From an uncultured Flavobacteriales bacterium (GTDB lineage Bacteria > Bacteroidota > Bacteroidia > Flavobacteriales_D > Parvicellaceae), in the NCBI GenBank assembly GCA_947311095.1, contig CAMZKF010000327.1:1-33495 (forward strand): 33,495 nt of DNA, read 5' to 3'. Below the pieces are notes generated by a model. The model searched no databases. It was not told the DNA's origin and saw only the letters and a list, made by a program, of their open reading frames with translations. Both the position numbers and the translations under genes were made by a program. This document shows positions 1-8,227 of the stretch, piece by piece (the first letter of the stretch is position 1; every line of letters begins with the position of its first letter).

Positions 1-2
1 AC

Positions 3-44
3 AACAAACGCCTCAGTCGAATAATCGGTTGAGGTGTTTGTTTA
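3..44. terminator. Hairpin, probable terminator of a gene left of the window
   Basis: A 16-pair stem including three G-T wobbles (ACAAACGCCTCAGTCG / CGGTTGAGGTGTTTGT) closes an AATAAT loop and is followed by a short T-rich stretch. It sits in the gap downstream of the minus-strand rnhA, so it probably ends a plus-strand gene outside the window, or serves both directions. The T tract is weak, so terminator function is inferred from the stem alone. Confidence 0.55.
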
Positions 45-112
45 TAAAGAGGGAAATAATGCTATTTCAATGTTAATTTGATTAAGTTAGAAAGTGTTCT
101 TCTAATTTGTTT

Positions 113-206
113 GCGTTAGGGATAGGAGCATTTGTTTGAGCTCTTTTTTGTTTTTTTATTATAGAAAAACAAAAAAAGCGAGTGCGGATAGCCCGCTCGA
201 ACGCCC
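113..206 (-). repeat. Interspersed repeat, copy 1 (downstream of rnhA)
   Basis: Read on the minus strand, this element starts GGGCGTTCGAGCGGGCTATCCGC, passes through a long T-rich/A-rich hairpin (TTTTTTGTTTTT / AAAAAAACAAAAAA) and ends CTATCCCTAACGC. It shares both end blocks and the central hairpin design with the copy at 24554-24639. GCGTT near the start can pair with AACGC at the end. Its first G is the last base of the rnhA stop codon TAG. It probably forms the 3' end of the rnhA operon transcript. The 136-351 ORF in the track lies across it and is not a gene. Confidence 0.75.
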
Positions 207-688
207 TAAAACATTCCTTCGCTTATCTGCTTTTGTTCTTTTTCGAACCATTCATCTACTAAGTGATTTTCTTTATCGTAGGCTGCTTTTACGGCTAATT
301 TATCGACTACTTCGTTGTATTTGTTTCCTGCATGTCCTTTTACCCATGTAAAGTTAACGGTATTTTTGGGGTATATTTTTAAGAATCGTTTCCACAGATC
401 GGAGTTTTTTTTACCTTTAAATCCTTTTTTTACCCAGCCAAAAACCCATCGTTTTTCTATGGAGTCGATTACGTATTTAGAATCGGAGTAAATCATTACA
501 TTGTGACCTCCTTCTTTTAGGGTTTCTAATGCTACAATAACTGCCAAAAGTTCCATTCTATTGTTGGTGGTCATTCGGTAGCCTTGGTTTAATTCTTTGT
601 AAAACTTTCCTGCCATTAAAACTATTCCGTAACCTCCATTTCCAGGGTTTCCTAGTGCCGATCCGTCTGTGTAAATTGTAATATTCAT
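206..688 (-). CDS. rnhA: Ribonuclease HI
   Basis: Cytosolic endonuclease that cuts the RNA strand of RNA-DNA hybrids (R-loops, primers) with Mg2+. The 160-residue length is usual for bacterial RNase HI. The catalytic acidic set is visible: D8 in YTDGS, E46 in NRMEL, D69 in YSDSKYV and D129 in NEVVDKLA, with the flexible-loop histidine in WVKGHAGN (H119). The basic WVKKGFKGKK segment (residues 85-94) corresponds to the hybrid-binding handle. It is the last gene of a minus-strand operon, 5 nt after dprA, and its TAG stop shares its final base with the interspersed repeat. The start ATG gives the canonical N-terminus MNITIYTDGS. Confidence 0.95.
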   Translation of the reverse strand: MNITIYTDGSALGNPGNGGYGIVLMAGKFYKELNQGYRMTTNNRMELLAVIVALETLKEGGHNVMIYSDSKYVIDSIEKRWVFGWVKKGFKGKKNSDLWKRFLKIYPKNTVNFTWVKGHAGNKYNEVVDKLAVKAAYDKENHLVDEWFEKEQKQISEGMF

Positions 689-693
689 TTTTT

Positions 694-1803
694 TTATCCT
701 AATTCGTATTTTTTTCCTGGTAATTGTTTGACCATTCCTTTAAATTCTAGTAGAAGCAATTGAGTTGATAATTTACTCATTGGAAATTCTAAAGCGACTG
801 CTAGTTCGTCAATTGATAGGGTTTCTTTGTTTTGCAATATAGTAACAATTGCTGTTTCGTCGGCTGTTAAATCTACAAAAAGTTGTTTTTGAATGGCTTT
901 TGGTTGCTTTTTCTGGGTGTTCCAGTTTAGAATGTAGGCAATGTCTTTGGAGGCTTGGAGTAAATGAGCTTGGTTTATTTTGATTAAATGGTTGCAGCCT
1001 TCCGAATATTTGTCGCCTAATCTACCTGGAATGGCAAATACATCTCTGTTGTAATCGTTACCTAATTTTGCGGTAATCATAGAGCCTCCTGTAATTGCTG
1101 ATTCTACAACTATTATAGCGTCGCACATTCCAGCTACTACTCTGTTTCTTTTTGGAAAGTTTTCTCTATTTGGTCTTGTTTTTATTTTGTTTTCGGTGAG
1201 TAAACCTCCGTTTTTAAGCATTTTTTTTGCATAAACAGTGTGTTCTTTTGGGTAAATAGAGTCTAATCCGTGTGCTAATACTCCAACTGTTGGGGTATTG
1301 TATTGCATGGCAAAATTATGAGCGGATACATCTATTCCGTATGCTAATCCACTTACTACAAGTACGTTTTGAGTTGCCAATTCTTCGACTATATGTTCGC
1401 ACATTTTTTTTCCATAACTGGTTGCATTTCTTGTTCCTACAATTCCTACAACTTTGGTATTGTTCAGGTCGGTATTTCCTTTGTAGTAAAGAATAAGTGG
1501 TGCGTCTGCACAGTGTTTTAGTCTTCGGGGGTAATTGTCATCGTAAAAACTAAGTATTTCGATGCTGTATTTTTCGGCATAATCGATTTGTTCTTTAGCT
1601 GTAGAAAAGAGGTATTCTTTCTCTAATGCTTCTTTTATGTTTCTCCCATTTTCTCCCAATAGTTTATAAGTTTCCAAGGATTGATTGAGTACTTGTTGTG
1701 CCGAACCATATCGTTCGATTAGTTTTTTTGCAGTAGCGATGCCAATTCCAGAAATTTCTAGCAAAGCAATAATGTAATAGTTTTCGGGGTATGTTTCTTG
1801 CAT
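694..1803 (-). CDS. dprA: DNA-processing protein DprA (Smf)
   Basis: Binds incoming single-stranded DNA and loads RecA during natural transformation; also found in species not known to be competent. An N-terminal SAM/HhH-like stretch (residues ~11-35, ISGIGIATAKKLIERYG) precedes the Rossmann-fold core. Core motifs are GTRNAT (123-128), SGLAYGID (151-158), FPKRNRVVAG (216-225), ESAITGGS and FAIPG. A C-terminal winged-helix domain (~310-369) ends the protein. The 369-residue length fits the three-domain form. It starts 2 nt after the pseudouridine synthase stop and is followed 5 nt later by rnhA, so it is cotranscribed and perhaps translationally coupled. Confidence 0.95.
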   Translation of the reverse strand: MQETYPENYYIIALLEISGIGIATAKKLIERYGSAQQVLNQSLETYKLLGENGRNIKEALEKEYLFSTAKEQIDYAEKYSIEILSFYDDNYPRRLKHCADAPLILYYKGNTDLNNTKVVGIVGTRNATSYGKKMCEHIVEELATQNVLVVSGLAYGIDVSAHNFAMQYNTPTVGVLAHGLDSIYPKEHTVYAKKMLKNGGLLTENKIKTRPNRENFPKRNRVVAGMCDAIIVVESAITGGSMITAKLGNDYNRDVFAIPGRLGDKYSEGCNHLIKINQAHLLQASKDIAYILNWNTQKKQPKAIQKQLFVDLTADETAIVTILQNKETLSIDELAVALEFPMSKLSTQLLLLEFKGMVKQLPGKKYELG

Positions 1804-1805
1804 TT

Positions 1806-2741
1806 TTAGTCTTTTTTTGAATGAAATTTTTTAAATCTCAATGCTTCGTTTTCCATTCTTTTTAAGAATTTGTAAGGAGTAGGAATTGCAATCGAAATGG
1901 ATTTTTTTGTTCTCGGATGTGCAAAAGTAATGGAAACAGCGGAAAGAAACAAGCCTTTATGTTTGAGTATTAATCCTTGTTTTCCGTAAAGTTTGTCGCC
2001 CAAAATAGGGCAGCCTAGTGAAGCGCAATGTATTCTTAATTGATGGGTTCTTCCTGTTTGGGGTTTTAATTGGAGTAAACTTAAATGTTTATTTTTTAAA
2101 GATTCTACGGATTTTAATTTAACGAAATTACTAACTGCTTTTTTGCCTTCTATCGGTAGGTCAATTTGTCCTTTTTTTGGAGTATTTCCAATTACAAGAG
2201 CTTGATAGTTTTTTTCTATGGTTTTGTTTTCAAAGGCTAGACCTAAATTTTTTCGTGCTAGTTTTGTTTTTGCAATCAATAGCAATCCACTCGTTTGATT
2301 GTCTAATCGATGAACAGGTAATGCCCAGTTTAAAGCATCTATTTGTTTGCTTTTTTCAATGTTATAGCCCAATGCATTTTGAATGGTTTTGTATTGGTTT
2401 CCACTTACGCTAATTCCAGCTGGTTTATTGATAACAGCTAAATCTTCATCTTCAAAAAGAATCTCTAATTTTAAATGGTATGGTTTGGGTGGAGTTAACT
2501 CTAAATCTAAAAATGTAATTACATCTTTTTCGTTTAACCAAGTACCTCCTTCAACGACTTTTGAATTTAATATTAACTCTCCTTTTTTTATAGCTTTTTT
2601 TACGCCTTTTCGACTGGGGATTTCCATTACAAATTTTTCGCAATAGTTATTGAAACGAACAGGCTCTGAAAGTTTAGGGACAATATATTTTTGTTTGATA
2701 ATACTCAAAATAATACAAGAATTAAATTCTAATTCCAACAA
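1806..2741 (-). CDS. RluA-family pseudouridine synthase
   Basis: Converts uridine to pseudouridine in rRNA or tRNA; the exact target cannot be read from sequence. The RluA signature HRLDNQTSG (residues 144-152, catalytic D147) is present, with INKPAGISVSG, LKPQTGRTHQLRIH and LGDKLYG in the usual order. An S4-like RNA-binding stretch (~44-80) lies at the N-terminus. The listed ATG overlaps the upstream phosphatase gene by 20 nt. A TTG at 2706-2708, 13 nt beyond that gene's stop, would give a start just before the conserved IVPKLSEP segment and is a good alternative. Either start keeps the gene in the operon with dprA and rnhA. Confidence 0.9.
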   Translation of the reverse strand: MLELEFNSCIILSIIKQKYIVPKLSEPVRFNNYCEKFVMEIPSRKGVKKAIKKGELILNSKVVEGGTWLNEKDVITFLDLELTPPKPYHLKLEILFEDEDLAVINKPAGISVSGNQYKTIQNALGYNIEKSKQIDALNWALPVHRLDNQTSGLLLIAKTKLARKNLGLAFENKTIEKNYQALVIGNTPKKGQIDLPIEGKKAVSNFVKLKSVESLKNKHLSLLQLKPQTGRTHQLRIHCASLGCPILGDKLYGKQGLILKHKGLFLSAVSITFAHPRTKKSISIAIPTPYKFLKRMENEALRFKKFHSKKD

Positions 2742-4818
2742 TACAGATGTCGTCTAGTTGTTCTAAATTTCCTTTCCAGTTGATAAACGTAGTATTCAAA
2801 ATTTCTTTTTGTTCGGCTACATTCTTGGTTGCTATATTTATCAATAATTCTTTAAAAGGTTTGTATTTGAATTTTTTACCTCTTTCTCCTCCAAATTGGT
2901 CTGCATATCCGTCGGTTGAAGCGTATATCATATCTCCTTTTTCTAGCTGAAACGTTTGTAAAGTAAAAGCTTTGGCGTGTTCCGAATATCCTATTGGTTG
3001 CTTGTCTCCTTTAAGTTCTATTAAGTTTGAATTTCTAACAATATATAGTCCATTTTTAGCTCCTGAAAAAGAAAGTTCTAAACTGTCTTTATCTATAGCG
3101 CAAAAAGCTAAGTCCATTCCATCTCTAATTACATTTGTTTTGTGTTTATTTACAGTATTATACATTTGACTATTTAAATAATCGAGTGCCTGAGCAGGCG
3201 TATTGACTGATTTTTCTTTTAATGTTTGATTAAATATGTTTAATCCTATAATGCTCATAAAAGCTCCAGGAACTCCATGTCCTGTGCAATCGGCTACACT
3301 CATAATTATAACCGAAGAGTTTTCTCGGTCTTTATATGTTGTTTTAGATTCTTTTATCCAATAAAAATCACCACTTACAATGTCTTTTGGCTTAAATAAG
3401 ACAAATGAATTTGGAACTATTTTTTTTACTGCATCAATTGAAGGCATTAAGGCATTTTGTAGTCGTTTGGCGTAGTTGATACTATCTATAACTTCTTTAT
3501 TTTTTTTCGAAAGTTGTTCTTTTTGTTCTTCTAATGCTTCTGTTCTTTCTTTTACTTTTGCAGAAAGCATTTCGTTTTGAAGGTCTATTAAATTATTTTT
3601 TTCTTTTAAACTTATTAATGCTTTTTCTTGAGCCAACTCTTTTTCTTTTTGCAAACCTCTTAGCTTATTAGCCATTGACATAGCGAGTAATAATACTTCA
3701 ATAAATACAGCTGTTTTTAAAGAATATTTAAACAAAAACTCATCATTTATTATTCTGAAGTTTGTTAAAATAAAAATAATAGCACCTGTTACAATTGTAA
3801 AAACAGCCATTGAAAAGTAGGTGCAAATATTTTCTCCTTTATTTTTTAAATAAAGAACTGTTGTTAGGGCTAAAATAAGGGAAACTAAAGAAAATCCATT
3901 AATTAAAAGGTAGGATAAGGCGTGTAATTTTCCTGGTATAAAAGTTAGAAGTGTAATTAGGGATAGAATCCATATAAAAGTTTTAAAAATTTTATTCAAA
4001 CGAGGTAATTTTTCTTTTAATTGTAGAAAACTCTTTATATATACTAAAAATAAAGATGATGCTAAAGCTGCCGAAAAAACAATAATATATTGTTCGAAAA
4101 CAATTGCGTGTTTAAACAGGTAAAAATAAGTCAATCCATCGAGGGTGAATTGAAGTAAGAATACACTAGCAACATAATAAGAATACAACAATAAAGAACG
4201 TTCTTTTATTCCATAATAATAAAAAGCATAAAGAATAATGATGGTTAATAATATGCCGTAAAAAGAACCTAGAAAAAAAGAACGAAGGCGTGTAGAAAGG
4301 TAATATCCTTTAGCGGTATTGATTACAATGGGAACAAGTAAAGCCTCTCCGTCACTTTTTAGTTTCAGTACAAATTGAGTTGGTTTGTTTTTTTCTAATT
4401 TGACAGAAAAAGTATTGTCTATTGTTTTTACTGTGCGTTTAGAAAAGGGGACTTGATCTCCTGTTATTTGAACTTTTTTCACTGTATTGTTTTCTATTTC
4501 GTACAATACAACTTCATCGGCTATAGTTCGAGATATGAAAAAACTAAATTCGTGATTATCTGTTTGGTTTTCTACTTCAAACTTAAACCAATACGACGCT
4601 GACGTAAATCCTAATTTTTCTAATTTACGATCAAAAGGTTTAAAACCTAAAGGACGATGTAAAATAGAATCAATTGTTAATTGATGCGAATCGTCTTGTA
4701 GGTAAACAGTTGACTTCGTAAACGATTGACCTAAATTATTTTCATTCAAGATTATTTTTGTTTGAGATAATGCTACGAAACAAATAAGTAAATTAAGTAT
4801 GAATAAAAGTTTTTTCAA
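2722..4818 (-). CDS. 7TM-DISM receptor with SpoIIE-type PP2C phosphatase
   Basis: Probable membrane sensor whose cytoplasmic output dephosphorylates Ser/Thr on a partner. Order of parts: signal peptide (MKKLLFILNLLICFVALS), extracytoplasmic 7TMR-DISMED2-like ligand domain (~25-160), seven-helix 7TM-DISM block (~175-385), coiled coil rich in K/E/Q (~390-460), then a SpoIIE/PP2C domain (~475-698). Metal-binding motifs of the phosphatase are intact: SGDFYWI, ADCTGHGVPGAFMS, DGMD, STDGYADQFGG and LDDICIVG. It heads the rluA-dprA-rnhA operon. Its phosphatase domain closely resembles that of the HAMP protein at 29721. No anti-sigma kinase or antagonist gene lies beside it, so the substrate is unknown. 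Confidence 0.88.
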   Translation of the reverse strand: MKKLLFILNLLICFVALSQTKIILNENNLGQSFTKSTVYLQDDSHQLTIDSILHRPLGFKPFDRKLEKLGFTSASYWFKFEVENQTDNHEFSFFISRTIADEVVLYEIENNTVKKVQITGDQVPFSKRTVKTIDNTFSVKLEKNKPTQFVLKLKSDGEALLVPIVINTAKGYYLSTRLRSFFLGSFYGILLTIIILYAFYYYGIKERSLLLYSYYVASVFLLQFTLDGLTYFYLFKHAIVFEQYIIVFSAALASSLFLVYIKSFLQLKEKLPRLNKIFKTFIWILSLITLLTFIPGKLHALSYLLINGFSLVSLILALTTVLYLKNKGENICTYFSMAVFTIVTGAIIFILTNFRIINDEFLFKYSLKTAVFIEVLLLAMSMANKLRGLQKEKELAQEKALISLKEKNNLIDLQNEMLSAKVKERTEALEEQKEQLSKKNKEVIDSINYAKRLQNALMPSIDAVKKIVPNSFVLFKPKDIVSGDFYWIKESKTTYKDRENSSVIIMSVADCTGHGVPGAFMSIIGLNIFNQTLKEKSVNTPAQALDYLNSQMYNTVNKHKTNVIRDGMDLAFCAIDKDSLELSFSGAKNGLYIVRNSNLIELKGDKQPIGYSEHAKAFTLQTFQLEKGDMIYASTDGYADQFGGERGKKFKYKPFKELLINIATKNVAEQKEILNTTFINWKGNLEQLDDICIVGIRI

Positions 4819-4836
4819 GATAATTGTAATTTTAGC

Positions 4837-4844
4837 TAAATATA
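4837..4844 (-). promoter_or_regulatory. Probable promoter -7 box for the SpoIIE/rluA/dprA/rnhA operon
   Basis: On the minus strand TATATTTA matches the Bacteroidetes TAnnTTTG box except for the last base. A TTG lies about 21 nt upstream, in the position expected for the -33 element. The box lies just ahead of the gene start at 4818. Confidence 0.4.
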
Positions 4845-4920
4845 GTAAAAAATCATTCGAATAAACAAAAAAGCAACTATTTTTATTTTGAGTATAACCT
4901 CTTTTAGTTGTTGAAAAACC

Positions 4921-4954
4921 TTTGTAATATAAAAGGACATATTTTGCATCTTTG
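4921..4954 (+). promoter_or_regulatory. Probable purD promoter
   Basis: TTTG (4921-4924) and CATCTTTG (4947-4954, one mismatch to TAnnTTTG) are separated by 22 nt. This predicts a transcript start near 4960 and a very short A-rich leader before the ATG at 4970. Confidence 0.45.
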
Positions 4955-4969
4955 TAAAAAATAAAAACA

Positions 4970-6250
4970 ATGAAAGTCTTAATTATTGGTTCTGGAGGAA
5001 GAGAACACGCTATTGCTTGGAAGTTAGAGCAAAGTTCTCAATTAGAAAAACTATTTATAGCTCCTGGTAATGCAGGAACATCACAGTTGGGTACAAATGT
5101 AGATTTGGCAATTGATAATTTTGAAGCAATAGGACAGTTTTGTTTGGAAAATAAAATAGGAATTGTAGTAGTAGGTCCTGAACAACCTTTGGTTAATGGT
5201 ATTCACGATTATTTTGCAGGAGACGACAAGCTAAAATCTATTTGTATTATTGGTCCAAAAAAAGAAGGAGCTATTTTAGAGGGAAGTAAAGATTTTTCTA
5301 AAGCGTTTATGAAAAGACATAATATTCCTACGGCAAAATATGTTTCGGTAACAAAAGAGAATATAGCAGCTGGTTTTTCTTTTATGGAATCTAAAAAACC
5401 TCCTTATGTTTTAAAAGCCGATGGCTTAGCAGCGGGTAAAGGTGTTTTGATTATAGATAATATAGAGGAGGCTAAATCTGCGTTAGAAGAAATGTTGTCT
5501 GGTAAATTTGGAGATGCTAGTAATACCGTTGTTATTGAAGAGTTTTTAGACGGTGTTGAAGCAAGTGTATTTGTAATTACAGATGGAACAGCTTATAAAA
5601 TATTGCCAACAGCAAAAGATTATAAAAAGATAGGAGAAGGGGATACAGGATTGAATACAGGAGGAATGGGGGCCGTTTCGCCAGTTTCGTTTGGGAATAA
5701 TGATTTTTTAGATAAAGTTGACAATCAAATTATAATTCCAACAATAAAAGGATTGAAAAAAGAAGGAATAGACTATTCTGGATTTATATTTTTTGGAGTC
5801 ATTAACGTAAAAAAAGATCCTTATGTAATTGAATATAATTGTAGGTTGGGTGACCCAGAAACTGAAGTTGTAATGTTGAGGTTGAAATCTGATTTACTCG
5901 AATTGTTCGATGGAATAGCTTCTGGAACTCTTTCTGAAAGAGATGTGAAAATAGATCCTAGAACTGCTGCTACTGTAATGATGGTTTCGGGTGGTTATCC
6001 CGATAAATACGAAAAAGGTAAAGAAATTAATGGTTTGTCAGACCTGGCAGAACAAGTGGTGTTTCATGCAGGAACAACTACAAATGCTGAAGGTAATGTA
6101 GTTACAAATGGAGGTCGAGTGTTAGCTGTTTCTGCTGTTGGAAAAGATGTAAATACGGCAGTAAAAAAAGCTTACGAAGGAGTAGATAAACTTAACTTTG
6201 AAGGAGCAGTTTACAGAAGAGATATAGGTTCGGATTTAATGAAAAAATAA
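4970..6250 (+). CDS. purD: Phosphoribosylamine--glycine ligase
   Basis: Second step of de novo purine synthesis: joins glycine to phosphoribosylamine using ATP, giving GAR. At 426 residues it has the normal length for PurD. The N-terminal Rossmann-like domain carries GSGGREHAIAWKL. The ATP-grasp domain shows SKDFSKAFMKRHNIPTA, KADGLAAGKGV and the PurD hallmark GDTGLNTGGMGAVSP, followed by the metal-binding EYNCRLGDPETE. The C-terminal domain contains TVMMVSGGYP and GGRVLAVSAVG. It is followed after 7 nt by the FAD oxidoreductase, with which it is probably cotranscribed. Confidence 0.97.
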   Translation: MKVLIIGSGGREHAIAWKLEQSSQLEKLFIAPGNAGTSQLGTNVDLAIDNFEAIGQFCLENKIGIVVVGPEQPLVNGIHDYFAGDDKLKSICIIGPKKEGAILEGSKDFSKAFMKRHNIPTAKYVSVTKENIAAGFSFMESKKPPYVLKADGLAAGKGVLIIDNIEEAKSALEEMLSGKFGDASNTVVIEEFLDGVEASVFVITDGTAYKILPTAKDYKKIGEGDTGLNTGGMGAVSPVSFGNNDFLDKVDNQIIIPTIKGLKKEGIDYSGFIFFGVINVKKDPYVIEYNCRLGDPETEVVMLRLKSDLLELFDGIASGTLSERDVKIDPRTAATVMMVSGGYPDKYEKGKEINGLSDLAEQVVFHAGTTTNAEGNVVTNGGRVLAVSAVGKDVNTAVKKAYEGVDKLNFEGAVYRRDIGSDLMKK

Positions 6251-6257
6251 TTTTTAA

Positions 6258-7319
6258 ATGGTTGATTATTTGATAGTAGGGCAAGGAATAGCAGGGTCTA
6301 TTTTAGCATTAGAGCTTATAGAAAGAGGCTTTTCTGTTAAAGTAATCGATAATCATCACTATAAATCATCATCACTTATTGCAGGAGGTTTGGTTCACCC
6401 AATGTCATTTAGGCGTACTATTTTGAGTTGGAATGCAGAAGTGTTGTCAAAACATTCGATTAGCTATTATCAAAAAAAAGAAAAAGAATTAAAGGCTAAT
6501 TTTTTTGAATCCTTAACTTTTTTACGATTATTTGGTTCTATTGAAGAGCAGAATACATGGTTTACTAAACAGTCGATAGCGCCATACAATAATATTTTGG
6601 AAAGTTTTGATGATTCTAAAATTGAAAAATATGCGATTAAAAACAACTTTGGAATTGGAAAGGTTAATTGGTCTTATCGCTTACATTTAGATGTGTTTTT
6701 GCCTGTTGTAAAAAATAAATTAGAAGAACTAGGAGCTTTATTTTTAGAAAAATTAGACTATTCTAAATTAGAAGTGTTGGAGAATGGGATAGTAAATTAT
6801 AAAAATATAACGGCTAAAAATATTGTTTTTTGTGAAGGACATCAATATATACATAATCCTTATTTTAGTTACTTGCCTCAAAATTTAACGAAAGGAGAAA
6901 TTTTAATTTTAAATGTTAAAAAATTACCGCCTTATCTTATTAGTAAAAATTGTTTTTTATTGCCTTTAGAAAATGAAAAATACATTTTGGGAGCAACATA
7001 TAATTGGTCTAGTACCGATTGTGAAACAACAGATGAAGCAAAAACAGCGTTGTTGGAAAAATATAGTAAAATAAGCGATGAACCAGTCACTGTTTTGGAG
7101 CAAAGGGCAGGAGTTCGTCCTACAACGATTGACAGAAAACCAATTTTAGGAACACACCCTAAGCACAATTCTATTCATTTTTTTAATGGTTTGGGAAGTA
7201 AAGGAGTGCAATTAGCTCCTTATTACGCTGAAGTAATGGTTGATTATTTAGAAAATAAAATTGAATTAAAAAAAGAGATTAATATTCAACGCTTTACGCA
7301 AAAATATTACAACGCTTAA
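6258..7319 (+). CDS. DAO-family FAD-dependent oxidoreductase
   Basis: Member of the D-amino-acid oxidase-like flavoprotein family (the group of glycine/sarcosine oxidases and the MnmC C-terminal domain); the substrate cannot be assigned. The N-terminus has the dinucleotide-binding motif YLIVGQGIAGSILALEL (GxGxxG) ending in an acidic residue (VIDN), then SSLIAGGLVHPMSFRR, which resembles the FAD-contacting stretch of the family. The C-terminal part has RAGVRPTTIDRKPILG and FFNGLGSKGVQLAPYYA, the usual second FAD-contact region. At 353 residues it is complete. It follows purD by 7 nt and converges on the XRE gene with only 22 nt between stops. There is no clear hairpin terminator between them. 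Confidence 0.82.
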   Translation: MVDYLIVGQGIAGSILALELIERGFSVKVIDNHHYKSSSLIAGGLVHPMSFRRTILSWNAEVLSKHSISYYQKKEKELKANFFESLTFLRLFGSIEEQNTWFTKQSIAPYNNILESFDDSKIEKYAIKNNFGIGKVNWSYRLHLDVFLPVVKNKLEELGALFLEKLDYSKLEVLENGIVNYKNITAKNIVFCEGHQYIHNPYFSYLPQNLTKGEILILNVKKLPPYLISKNCFLLPLENEKYILGATYNWSSTDCETTDEAKTALLEKYSKISDEPVTVLEQRAGVRPTTIDRKPILGTHPKHNSIHFFNGLGSKGVQLAPYYAEVMVDYLENKIELKKEINIQRFTQKYYNA

Positions 7320-7341
7320 TTTTTAGTTTTTTCGAATAATC

Positions 7342-8055
7342 TTATTTTTCCATAGCGATAATCTTTGCTATCAAAAAATCATTGATCAAAACATTTTCAC
7401 TATAACAACCTTTTATTTTCCATGCCGAAGCGGATGAATTAATAGCTATTTTTTTTTGTTTATAATTGGGGTTTGTGGGGGTAATTAAAAATGAACTATC
7501 TTTTATTTCTACTATTCCTTTATTAATCGATTTATTGTCAATTACTATACCTAAGAAAAAATTGTTTTCTGTAAATTCAAGGAGCTTTTCTAAAAATAAA
7601 ATATCACCATGTAAAAACCCATTATTGTTAAAATACAATTCGTTCCCTTTGTTATAAATAGCAAGTCTATTTTTTTTATTGTCAATAAAAGGAAAAACTA
7701 TTCGAGGAAGACTCTTTAGAAAAGAAAGGTTCTCTTTTTGTTTAGGAAATTGTTTTAATAGTTCTTCAGGAATGTATTTTGTTCCTGTGTTCAATTTATT
7801 CTTACTTGTATCAAAATCACTAATTAAGTTGAAATTAGAGATTTCATTTACCGTTAATTCTTTTGTAACTAACTTACTAATGTTAATTTTATAAAAGTCA
7901 GCTATTTTAAGAATAATGTCTAACTTAGGTTCAGCACGTTGCTCTTCATAAGAACCAATGTTAGCTCTAGTTAAACCAAATAATTTAGCAAACTCAGTTT
8001 GACTAATTCCTTTTACCTTTCTTATTTTTTTTATATTTATTCCAATTAATGACAT
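7342..8055 (-). CDS. XRE-family regulator with a degenerate S24-like C-terminal domain
   Basis: Residues ~6-61 form a classic XRE/Cro helix-turn-helix (IRKVKGISQTEFAKLFGLTRANIGSYEEQRAEP). After a linker, residues ~118-215 have the size and spacing of a LexA/S24 peptidase-like fold (RLAIYNKGNELYFNNNGFLHGDILFLEK, then GIVEIKDSSFLITPTNPNY). The usual catalytic serine block (GDSM) is replaced by KGNEL, so self-cleavage is unlikely. It is divergent from the YbjN-like/PspA operon across a 172-nt gap that contains two inverted repeats. Control of that pair and of itself is an inference from this arrangement. Confidence 0.8.
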   Translation of the reverse strand: MSLIGINIKKIRKVKGISQTEFAKLFGLTRANIGSYEEQRAEPKLDIILKIADFYKINISKLVTKELTVNEISNFNLISDFDTSKNKLNTGTKYIPEELLKQFPKQKENLSFLKSLPRIVFPFIDNKKNRLAIYNKGNELYFNNNGFLHGDILFLEKLLEFTENNFFLGIVIDNKSINKGIVEIKDSSFLITPTNPNYKQKKIAINSSASAWKIKGCYSENVLINDFLIAKIIAMEK

Positions 8056-8066
8056 AGTACTAACAA

Positions 8067-8098
8067 ATTTAGCATAATTAATGAAAAATACGCTAAAT
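8067..8098. promoter_or_regulatory. Inverted repeat near the XRE promoter, candidate operator
   Basis: ATTTAGC (8067-8073) and GCTAAAT (8092-8098) are perfect inverted half-sites 18 nt apart, 12 nt upstream of the XRE start codon. The position suits autoregulation. The region is AT-rich, so chance occurrence is not excluded. Confidence 0.35.
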
Positions 8099-8179
8099 AA
8101 AATAGTTTTTGGATTTTTATTCTTGTTTTTTTGATAGTGTTAAAAAATAAAAATGCAAAAAATATTAGTTTTATGTTGC

Positions 8180-8194
8180 TAACTTAATTAGTTA
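8180..8194. promoter_or_regulatory. Inverted repeat ahead of the YbjN-like gene, candidate operator
   Basis: TAACT-TAATT-AGTTA is a perfect 5+5 inverted repeat 33 nt before the ATG at 8228, in the region where the promoter of the YbjN-like/PspA pair should lie. It could bind the divergent XRE protein; this is inference from position. Confidence 0.35.
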
Positions 8195-8227
8195 TTTGTA
8201 GTTTTATAAAAAATAAATTCAAAACCT

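Noticed and set aside
136-351. Plus-strand 71-aa ORF in the track
   Set aside because: It lies across the repeat and antisense to rnhA; composition reflects the poly-T and antisense sequence.
7320-7341. Bidirectional terminator between the convergent FAD oxidoreductase and XRE genes
   Set aside because: Only T-rich sequence with no usable stem in the 22-nt gap.
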